Source: an uncultured Collinsella sp.
GTDB taxonomy: Bacteria > Actinomycetota > Coriobacteriia > Coriobacteriales > Coriobacteriaceae
Assembly (NCBI GenBank): GCA_959596495.1
Contig: CAUFXK010000040.1
Location: 1-17,020 of the forward strand
Length of the DNA stretch: 17,020 nucleotides
Direction: 5' to 3'
In this document: positions 6,805 to 12,841 of the stretch, one piece after another
Position numbering within the stretch: the first letter of the stretch is position 1
How the letters are laid out: every line of letters begins with the position of its first letter
The notes under the pieces: generated by a model
Told to the model about the DNA's origin: nothing
The model's database searches: none
What the model saw: the letters and a program-made list of their open reading frames with translations, nothing else
Made by a program: the position numbers and the translations under genes

Positions 6805-7239
6805 CTATTCGTTAACTTGTCCCTCGAGCATGCCGTCGAGGGTGCGCCAGGCGAGCTCGGCGCATTTGACGCGGGCGGGCATGTGCGAGATGTCCTGGAG
6901 CTGGGCGGCTTCGTCCAGGTCTTCCAGGTCGTCCTCGGAGAGCTTCTCGCCGCGGATCATGGCGAGGAAGAGCTCTGCCAAGCGGTGAGCTTCCTCGACG
7001 GTCTCGCCGGTGATGAGGTCGGCCATGATGTCGGCGCTTGCCTGGCTGATGGCGCAGCCGTGGCCGGTAAAGGAGGCCTCCTCGATCACGTTGTTCTCGA
7101 CACGTAGCTGCAAGGTGAGCTCGTCTCCGCAGCTGGGGTTGATGCCGTCGTGCTCGTGCGTGGGGGCGTCCATCTCGTACTTGTAGTCGGGGTGCGAGTT
7201 GTGCTCCATAAACGTGGTGGAGGTGTACAGATTACCCAT
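6805..7239 (-). CDS. sufU: SufU, sulfur acceptor / Fe-S assembly protein
   Basis: The product has 144 residues, normal for SufU. The conserved metal ligands are present: C37 and D39 in NPSCGD, C62 in GHGCAISQAS, and C126 in ARVKCAELAW. In Gram-positive bacteria SufU is a zinc protein that takes the persulfide sulfur from SufS and feeds it to the SufBCD scaffold; that role is from the family. Helix 80-97 (VEEAHRLAELFLAMIRGE) matches the typical insertion region. The ATG at 7237-7239 lies inside the end of sufS, an 8-nt overlap, so translation is probably coupled. It is the last gene of the operon, 32 bp before the terminator. The frame is open further upstream to 7371, but that part only duplicates sufS in another frame. 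Confidence 0.95.
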   Translation of the reverse strand: MGNLYTSTTFMEHNSHPDYKYEMDAPTHEHDGINPSCGDELTLQLRVENNVIEEASFTGHGCAISQASADIMADLITGETVEEAHRLAELFLAMIRGEKLSEDDLEDLDEAAQLQDISHMPARVKCAELAWRTLDGMLEGQVNE

Positions 7240-8557
7240 TGAACGTGCTCCAAACGTGATGCAGGCCGGCGATGAACTTGTCGATATCGGCCTTGTCGTT
7301 GTAGAAGGCCACGCTGGCGCGGCAGCAGGCAAGGTTCTCGACGCCCAGCCAGGTGAGCAGCGGCTGCGCACAGTGGTGGCCGGCGCGAATGCAGACGCCG
7401 TCCATGTCCATGATGCTCGCTACGTCGTGCGGGTGGATGCCCTTGACGTTAAAGCTCACGACGCCGTGGTGGTTGTCCCAATAGATGGAGCCGATGATCT
7501 GGACAAAGTCGAGCTGCATGAGTTCGCCCATCAGATAGTGGACGAGTGCCTGCTCGCGGGCCTGGATGTTCTCGTAACCCACCGTGTTGACCAGGTAATC
7601 GAGTGCGGCGCCCGTGGCGAAGATGCCGGCGGCGTCCTGCGTGCCGGCCTCGAACTTCTCGGGGACGGGAGCCCAGACAGCGTTCTGCTCGGTGACCGAA
7701 TCGATCATCTCGCCGCCGGTAAGCATGGGCGGCATGGCGTTGAGCAGGTCCATTTTGCCCCACAGCACGCCGATGCCCATGGGGCCCATGGCCTTGTGCG
7801 CACTAAAGGCAAAGAAGTCGGCGCCCAGGTCGGCCACATCGACCGGCATGTGCGGCAGCGACTGCGCGCCGTCGACGACCAGGTAGCCGCCGTACTTGTG
7901 CACGAGTTTGCCGAGGTTCTTGACCGGGTTCTCGACGCCCAGCACGTTGGAGACCTGTCCCACGGCTAGGATCTTGGTCTTGGGACCCACCTTGGCAAGA
8001 ACCTCCTCGGTGGTGAGCTGGCCGGTCTTGGTGGGGTAGAGGTAGACGAGCTTGGCGCCGGTCTCGCGGCAGACCTGCTGCCACGGAATCAGGTTGGAGT
8101 GGTGCTCCATGATGGTGATGACGACCTCGTCGCCCGGTTCGAGCACTGTGGGCGCAAAGCTCTTAGCGACCAGGTTGAGCGACTCGCTCGTGTTGCGGGT
8201 GAAGACGACCTCGTTGGCCTGTGAGGCGCCGATGAGGTCAGCGATCTGCTGGCGGACCTTCGCGATGGCGTCGGTGGCCTCGACGGACAGCGAGTACAGG
8301 CCGCGCAGGGGGTTGGCGTTCATGCGCTGGTAGAAGTCGCGTTCGGCGTCGAGCACACGGGCAGGGCGCTGCGCGGTGGCGGCGCTATCGAGGAAAGCGA
8401 TCTCGGGGTGCTGCTGGAACAGCGGGAACTGGCCCTTGTAGGGGTTGGTCTCGATGTCCACGGTGGGCCAGCCGCGCGAAGCCTCGTCGCTGGCGTCGAG
8501 CTCCATGGGCTCGGGGGCGGTACAGGTGTCGCATTTAACGTGCTCGGTGTCGATCAT
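7232..8557 (-). CDS. sufS: SufS, group II cysteine desulfurase
   Basis: The product has 441 residues and is a PLP enzyme that converts cysteine to alanine and loads a persulfide. Seen in the sequence: LDSAATAQRP (56-65), EHHSN (151-155), VDGAQS (228-233), the PLP lysine K255 in FSAHKAMGPMGIG, and the persulfide cysteine C396 in RAGHHCAQPL, which is the type II signature. The ATG overlaps the sufD stop as ATGA and has GAGGAG upstream, which fixes the start. This start gives an N-terminal extension of about 35 residues that SufS proteins normally lack, including C9-D-T-C12. An internal start at M18 has no ribosome binding site. SufU, its likely sulfur acceptor, is encoded immediately downstream. 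Confidence 0.96.
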   Translation of the reverse strand: MIDTEHVKCDTCTAPEPMELDASDEASRGWPTVDIETNPYKGQFPLFQQHPEIAFLDSAATAQRPARVLDAERDFYQRMNANPLRGLYSLSVEATDAIAKVRQQIADLIGASQANEVVFTRNTSESLNLVAKSFAPTVLEPGDEVVITIMEHHSNLIPWQQVCRETGAKLVYLYPTKTGQLTTEEVLAKVGPKTKILAVGQVSNVLGVENPVKNLGKLVHKYGGYLVVDGAQSLPHMPVDVADLGADFFAFSAHKAMGPMGIGVLWGKMDLLNAMPPMLTGGEMIDSVTEQNAVWAPVPEKFEAGTQDAAGIFATGAALDYLVNTVGYENIQAREQALVHYLMGELMQLDFVQIIGSIYWDNHHGVVSFNVKGIHPHDVASIMDMDGVCIRAGHHCAQPLLTWLGVENLACCRASVAFYNDKADIDKFIAGLHHVWSTFNG

Positions 8558-9825
8558 GCGAGCTCCTCTTCAAAGTTGTCGATCAGGTTGTTGCCTAGGC
8601 GGACGACGGCGGCGCGGGTGCGCTCGTCGGTGGCGGTAAGCGCGGCGTCCTCCAGCTTGGCGCGGATGAACAGGTCCTCGGCGGCGTTTTGGTCAAGGCC
8701 ACGGCAGGCGAGGTAGAACAGCTGCTCGTCGCGGACGTGACCGATGGTGGCGCCGTGGTTGCCGGCGACGTCGTCCTCGTCACAGAGAATGACGGGAACG
8801 GTCTTGTTGTCGACGCCCTTGTTGGCCAAAAGCACCGTCTCGCGTTCGGTGCCGGTTGCACCCTTGCAGCCGTGCACGAGGTCGATGGTGCCACGGTAGA
8901 CCTTCTTGGACGTGCCGGTCAGCACGCCGTTGGCGTCGATCTCGCACTCGGTCTTGCGACCGCGGTGGCGCAGCTCGTAGTTAAAGTCGCGCACCTGCTC
9001 GCGGGCGCCCAGGTAATCGGTATCGATGGTCACCTTGGCGGTGTCGCCCAGCAGGTCGCCGGCAAGGCCGGTGGCGCTGGCGCCGGCACCCAGGACGGTG
9101 TGCTGCACGTTGACGCGCGCGCCCTCGTCCAGGAACAGGCCGGTGTCGTCGAGTGCGATCCAGCTGTCGTCGAGTGTCTGCGTGCAGGTCACGTTGACGG
9201 TGGCGTACTCGTGGGCGCACACGCGTAGCACGGAGCCCACGACACCCTCGCCGGTAACAGGAGAGTCTAGGGCAATATGCAGGTCGAGCGTTGCCTGTGG
9301 GCGAGCGACGATGTCGATGGCGGCGATGGCCGCGGCGGCATCGACACCGCTCACACGCACGGTAACCGTGGCGTGCTGGTATGCGGGCACATCGATGACG
9401 ATGCGCTTGGTAGCGTGCTCGGCCAAGTAGGCGTAGGCAGCCTCGCCCATGCCGGTTTCGAAGGCTTCAGCAGGGGAGAGCTCCTCCTCGAGCTTGATGG
9501 CGCCGGCCTGGTAGACGGAGGTGGCGGGCACGTCGAGCTCGGTCTCGGGCGTGATGCGGGCGCGGTCGGCGGCATCACCGGGGGCGGAGGCGCGGCGCTC
9601 GGGGAAGCGCTCGGCCATGGCGTTCATGGCGGTGCCAAACGCGTCGGCAGCGCCGGAAAACTGCTCGCCCAAGCCTTCGACCTCAACGGCCTCCGCGGGA
9701 GCGGCGGCAAGCTCGTCAGAGAGCTCGAGCTTGGTCTGATTCATTTTCAACCAGCCCCAGGTTGCTGCGGGCATCGCGTTGACCTGCTCGAGCGTGGTAG
9801 CAGCGGCGTTGGTTTCCTGTTTCAT
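8554..9825 (-). CDS. sufD: SufD, Fe-S cluster assembly scaffold subunit
   Basis: The product has 423 residues, about the normal size. The C-terminal half shows the SufBD beta-helix core and the conserved end of the family: ILCDEDDVAGNHGATIGHVRDEQLFYLACRGL, with H357 matching the important histidine of E. coli SufD, and then NNLIDNFEEEL. The N-terminal half is variable and rich in Ala, as is common in SufD. SufD pairs with SufB on a SufC dimer and helps iron entry into the cluster (family knowledge). The start overlaps the sufB stop as TAATG, so the two are translationally coupled. The gene ends in the ATGA overlap with sufS. Confidence 0.92.
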   Translation of the reverse strand: MKQETNAAATTLEQVNAMPAATWGWLKMNQTKLELSDELAAAPAEAVEVEGLGEQFSGAADAFGTAMNAMAERFPERRASAPGDAADRARITPETELDVPATSVYQAGAIKLEEELSPAEAFETGMGEAAYAYLAEHATKRIVIDVPAYQHATVTVRVSGVDAAAAIAAIDIVARPQATLDLHIALDSPVTGEGVVGSVLRVCAHEYATVNVTCTQTLDDSWIALDDTGLFLDEGARVNVQHTVLGAGASATGLAGDLLGDTAKVTIDTDYLGAREQVRDFNYELRHRGRKTECEIDANGVLTGTSKKVYRGTIDLVHGCKGATGTERETVLLANKGVDNKTVPVILCDEDDVAGNHGATIGHVRDEQLFYLACRGLDQNAAEDLFIRAKLEDAALTATDERTRAAVVRLGNNLIDNFEEELA

Positions 9826-11237
9826 TATCCGATCGCTCCTTCCATCTCGAGCTTGATCAGGTTGTTCATCTCGACGGCGTACTCCAGCGGCAGCTCCTTG
9901 GAGACCGGGTTAGCAAAGCCGTTGACGATCATGGTGCGGGCCTCTTCCTCCGAGATGCCGCGGCTCATCAGGTAGAACACCTTGTCGTCGCCGATGCGGC
10001 CGATGGTGGCCTCGTGGCCGATGTCGACGTTCTTGGCGCGGATGTCCATGGCGGGGATGGTGTCGGAGCGGCTCTGGTCATCGAGCATGAGCGACTGGCA
10101 GCTCACGGTTGCCTTGGAACCCTCTGCCTTGGGCGTGGCCACGATAGAGCTGCGGAAGGTCTGAATGCCGCCGCTCTTGGAGATACCTTTGGTCTCGACG
10201 GTTGCCGAGGTATCGGGCGCGTTGAGCACGACCTTGCAGCCGGTATCCAGGTTCTGGCCGGCGCCGGCAAAGGTGATGCCGGTAAAGCTCGAGCGGGCGC
10301 GGCGGCCGTTGAGCACGCTCATGGGGTAGAGGTAGCCCACGTGGCTGCCGAAGGAACCGCTGATCCACTCGATATCGCCGTCCTCGTCCACGCGCGCACG
10401 CTTGGTGTTGAGGTTGTACATATTCTTGGACCAGTTCTCGATGGTCGAGTAGCGCAGATGTGCACGCTTGCCCACAAAGAGCTCGACGGCGCCGGCGTGG
10501 AGGTTGGCCACGTTGTACTTGGGCGCTGAGCAACCCTCAATGAAGTGCAGGTCGGCATCGTCCTCGACGATGATGAGCGTGTGCTCAAACTGGCCGGCGC
10601 CCTTGGCGTTAAGGCGGAAGTAGCTCTGCAGCGGGAAGTCCAACTTGGTGCCCTTGGGCACGTAGACAAACGAGCCGCCCGACCATACGGCGCCGTGCAA
10701 GGCCGCAAACTTGTGGTCGGTGGGCGGGATGAGCGTCATAAACTTCTCGTGGATGAGCGGTTCCCACTGTGGATCGTGCAGGGCTTCTTCAATACCGGAG
10801 TAGACGATGCCCATCTTGGACGCCGTGTCCTGCATGTTGTGGTAGACCAGCTCGGAGTCGTACTGCGCGCCGACGCCTGCCAGGTAGCTGCGCTCGGCGT
10901 CGGGGATGCCCAAGCGCTCAAAGGTGTTCTTGATGTCGTCGGGCACCGACTCCCAGTCGTGCTTTTGGTCGGTGTTGGGCTTGACGTAGGTGACGATGTT
11001 GTCCATGTCCAGGCCCTCGATGGAGGGGCCCCACGTCGGATCGGGGAAGCGGTTGAAGATCTCGAGGGACTTGAGGCGCAGGTCGAGCATCCACTGCGGT
11101 TCGTCCTTCTTGGCGCTGATCTCGCGCACGATGTCGGGCGTGATGCCGGCGTCGAGGCGCTCGAATCCCTCCTCGCCATAGGTGAAGTCGTAGAGGCTGC
11201 GGTCGATGTCCGCGACCTCGGTGCGGTTCTTGGTCAT
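9825..11237 (-). CDS. sufB: SufB, Fe-S cluster assembly scaffold subunit
   Basis: The product has 470 residues, normal for SufB. It contains the family blocks VYVPKGTKLDFPLQSYFRLN (191-210), the EGCSAPKY motif (234-241), and the C-terminal signature IGRIGDDKVFYLMSRGISEEEA (412-433). C380 (VSCQSL) and E409 (GHEAT) are 29 residues apart, exactly as C405 and E434 of E. coli SufB, which carry the persulfide and bind the cluster. The start ATG follows AAAGGGGCG, 12 nt past the sufC stop. It builds the nascent 4Fe-4S cluster in the SufBC2D complex in the cytoplasm. Confidence 0.97.
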   Translation of the reverse strand: MTKNRTEVADIDRSLYDFTYGEEGFERLDAGITPDIVREISAKKDEPQWMLDLRLKSLEIFNRFPDPTWGPSIEGLDMDNIVTYVKPNTDQKHDWESVPDDIKNTFERLGIPDAERSYLAGVGAQYDSELVYHNMQDTASKMGIVYSGIEEALHDPQWEPLIHEKFMTLIPPTDHKFAALHGAVWSGGSFVYVPKGTKLDFPLQSYFRLNAKGAGQFEHTLIIVEDDADLHFIEGCSAPKYNVANLHAGAVELFVGKRAHLRYSTIENWSKNMYNLNTKRARVDEDGDIEWISGSFGSHVGYLYPMSVLNGRRARSSFTGITFAGAGQNLDTGCKVVLNAPDTSATVETKGISKSGGIQTFRSSIVATPKAEGSKATVSCQSLMLDDQSRSDTIPAMDIRAKNVDIGHEATIGRIGDDKVFYLMSRGISEEEARTMIVNGFANPVSKELPLEYAVEMNNLIKLEMEGAIG

Positions 11238-11249
11238 TGCGTCGCCCCT

Positions 11250-12050
11250 TTACGCCTGCTGCCCGGCAGCGGCGGCCTCGGCCTGGGCGCGCTGCTCGGC
11301 GGCCTCGCGCTCGAAGGTCTCAAAGCCGTTCTTGTCGATCCAGGGGATGAGCGAGGCGTCGTCCTCGCGCACGATGTGACCCTTGACCATAACGTGGACG
11401 CGGTCGACATCCAAGTGCTCCAGGATGCGCGTGTTGTGCGTGATGATGAGCATGGAGCCGTCGCAGCTCTTGCGGTAGGCGTCCATGCCGTGGCTGACGG
11501 TGGAAAGCGCGTCGACGTCCAGGCCGGAGTCGGTCTCGTCTAGGATGGCGAGCTTGGGCTGCAGCAGCAGAAGCTGGAGCATCTCGACCTTCTTTTTCTC
11601 GCCGCCCGAGAAGCCCACGCCCAGCTCACGGTTGAGGTAGGAGGTATCCATGTTAAGCTCGGCCGCGAGCTCCTTGACGCGACGTCGGAACTCCTTGCCC
11701 TTCATCTCCAGGCCGGGGCGGCCGGCGATGCTGGCGCGCAAAAAGCTCGACAGCGGCACGCCCGGGATCTCGACCGGGGCCTGGAAGCTCAGAAACAGGC
11801 CGGCGCGCGAACGCTTGTCGGTGGTGAGCTCGGTGATGTCCTGGCCGTCAAAGACGATACGTCCGTCGTTGACCGTGTAGACGGGGTCGCCCATGACCAG
11901 GTGGCCGAGGGTGGACTTGCCGGCGCCGTTGGGGCCCATCAGCACGTGGGTCTCGCCGGCGGCGACGTTGAGGTTGACGTTGTGGAGGATGGTCTTCTCG
12001 TCCACGGAGGCGGTCAGACCTTCGATGGAAAGCAGCGGATTTGCGCTCAT
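11250..12050 (-). CDS. sufC: SufC, ABC-type ATPase of the SufBCD complex
   Basis: The product has 266 residues. I chose the ATG at 12048-12050 because GAGAGGGA lies just upstream and the protein then begins like other SufC proteins; an upstream ATG at 12078-12080 would add 10 residues but has a weak ribosome binding site. Seen: Walker A GPNGAGKST (39-47), the ABC signature FSGGEKKK (147-154), Walker B LAILDETDSGLD (168-179) with catalytic E172, and the switch histidine in ITHNT. The C-terminal 20 residues are an Ala/Gln-rich tail. SufC powers cluster assembly on SufB-SufD and is a soluble ATPase, not a transporter. It is the first gene of the operon, which reads C-B-D-S-U; no SufT or SufA is present here. 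Confidence 0.97.
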   Translation of the reverse strand: MSANPLLSIEGLTASVDEKTILHNVNLNVAAGETHVLMGPNGAGKSTLGHLVMGDPVYTVNDGRIVFDGQDITELTTDKRSRAGLFLSFQAPVEIPGVPLSSFLRASIAGRPGLEMKGKEFRRRVKELAAELNMDTSYLNRELGVGFSGGEKKKVEMLQLLLLQPKLAILDETDSGLDVDALSTVSHGMDAYRKSCDGSMLIITHNTRILEHLDVDRVHVMVKGHIVREDDASLIPWIDKNGFETFEREAAEQRAQAEAAAAGQQA

Positions 12051-12114
12051 GCTGTCCCTCTCTGTATATGGTGTACTCATAGGTGTGCTAAACCCTAGGA
12101 ATCTTCTCGGAATA

Positions 12115-12142
12115 AAGTTACTATGGGTTCGGCGTTAGTCAA
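12115..12142 (-). promoter_or_regulatory. Probable suf operon promoter
   Basis: Read on the minus strand, TTGACT (12137-12142) is a good -35 box, followed after 16 bp by TAACTT (12115-12120) as a weak -10. Transcription would begin near 12108, giving a leader of about 58 nt before sufC. The -35 box is part of the dyad at 12135-12158, so a protein bound there would block it. Confidence 0.5.
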
Positions 12143-12158
12143 GGGAAAACCCGACTAA
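12135..12158. promoter_or_regulatory. Dyad operator candidate over the suf -35 box
   Basis: TTAGTC (12135-12140) and GACTAA (12153-12158) are perfect inverted arms; the inner GGG and CCC also pair (12143-12145 and 12150-12152). It lies over the suf -35 box. The divergent gene encodes an Rrf2/IscR regulator, and GACTA-type half-sites recur in IscR type 1 boxes, although there the arms are arranged the other way round. An Rrf2 site is therefore inferred. Confidence 0.5.
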
Positions 12159-12162
12159 TCCA

Positions 12163-12192
12163 CTCGACTTTTTAGATGAGGGACATAATAAT
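12163..12192 (+). promoter_or_regulatory. Promoter of the Rrf2 gene with overlapping dyad
   Basis: TCGACT (12164-12169) and AATAAT (12187-12192), 17 bp apart, make a credible promoter pointing to the Rrf2 gene, with a start near 12199. The imperfect dyad CTCGACT-N4-AGATGAG (12163-12180; 5 of 7 positions paired) covers the -35 box. Autoregulation by the Rrf2 product is the natural reading. Confidence 0.5.
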
Positions 12193-12250
12193 CAGGTTTG
12201 TTTGTTCCGCTTGCATAGGATTTGGGACAAACAAGCCTGGTTTTGTCCCA
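12193..12250 (+). promoter_or_regulatory. Rrf2 leader with two mutually exclusive hairpins
   Basis: Three segments are mutually complementary. Segment 1 (12193-12208) pairs with segment 2 (12224-12239) over 16 positions, two of them G-U. Segment 2 (TGGGACAAA, 12223-12231) also pairs perfectly with segment 3 (TTTGTCCCA, 12242-12250), closing a 10-nt loop. The two hairpins cannot coexist. The second ends 10 bp before the ribosome binding site of the Rrf2 gene. This could be an attenuator-like RNA switch or, alternatively, an array of inverted protein-binding sites in DNA. Confidence 0.45.
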
Positions 12251-12270
12251 GTAACGATGGGAGGGTAGGT

Positions 12271-12702
12271 ATGCTCATTTCTTCTAAGGGCCGCTATGCC
12301 CTCCGACTGATGATCTATATCGCGGCGCTCGGTGACGCCGAGGGCAAGATTGCTCTGCGCGAGGTTGCCGACCGCGAGCGCATTTCGCAGAAGTATCTGG
12401 AACAGCTGGTTCGTCCGCTCATGAAGGCGGGCCTACTTAAGAGCGTGCGCGGCAAGGGCGGCGGCTACATGATGGCCAAGGACCCGGCCGAGGTGCGTGC
12501 CGGCGACATCCTGCGCGCCGTCGAGGGCAGCACGGCTCCGGTGGCGTGCGATGGCATCGACAACAGTTGTACCCGCAGCGATCTTTGCTCCACGGTCAAG
12601 TTCTGGCGCGGTCTGGACGACGTGATCGAAAAGTACGTCGACGGCGTGACGTTAGCCGACCTTGCTGCCGTCCCCGAGATTAACTTTGACATTAAGCTGT
12701 AG
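12271..12702 (+). CDS. Rrf2/IscR-type transcriptional regulator
   Basis: The product has 143 residues, normal for the family. The ATG at 12271 follows GGGAGGG; the frame is open to 12202 but the leader part has no family sequence. The N-terminal winged helix is clear: SSKGRYALRLMIYIA at the start, then IALREVADRERISQKYLEQLVRPLMKAGLLKSVRGKGGGYMMAK (27-70). C93, C100 and C106 lie in the effector loop, close to C92, C98 and C104 of E. coli IscR, so it likely binds a 2Fe-2S cluster. In that family the cluster-bound form represses Fe-S assembly genes. Its divergent position 220 bp from sufC and the dyads between them support control of suf and of itself; that is inference. Confidence 0.92.
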   Translation: MLISSKGRYALRLMIYIAALGDAEGKIALREVADRERISQKYLEQLVRPLMKAGLLKSVRGKGGGYMMAKDPAEVRAGDILRAVEGSTAPVACDGIDNSCTRSDLCSTVKFWRGLDDVIEKYVDGVTLADLAAVPEINFDIKL

Positions 12703-12730
12703 GTTGAGCGCAATTCCTTAAGATTTCGCG

Positions 12731-12788
12731 GAGGGTTGTTGCCGTTTACCGAGGGGTTGTTGTGTAACAACGGGCGAGCTGCAATACT
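12731..12788 (+). promoter_or_regulatory. Promoter with operator-like dyad for the wall protein gene
   Basis: GTTGTT-GTGT-AACAAC (12756-12771) is a perfect 6+4+6 inverted repeat. It overlaps a -35-like TTGTGT (12760-12765), which is followed 17 bp later by AATACT (12783-12788). A near-direct repeat (GAGGG-TTGTTG at 12731-12741 and GAGGGGTTGTTG at 12751-12762), spaced 20 bp, suggests two helical turns and a cooperative binding site. Confidence 0.45.
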
Positions 12789-12841
12789 TATTTTTATCTT
12801 TGCAAACTGCTCTTTAACTACACCAATGCAGGGAGGATCTT

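Noticed and set aside
10545..11543. A 332-codon plus-strand frame opposite sufB and sufC
   Set aside because: The sense-strand genes are unmistakable, and the antisense translation is low-complexity Val/Leu/Gly/Asp sequence.
12202..12270. A 23-codon upstream extension of the Rrf2 protein
   Set aside because: This DNA is the hairpin leader; the family N-terminus begins at the ATG at 12271 directly after a ribosome binding site.
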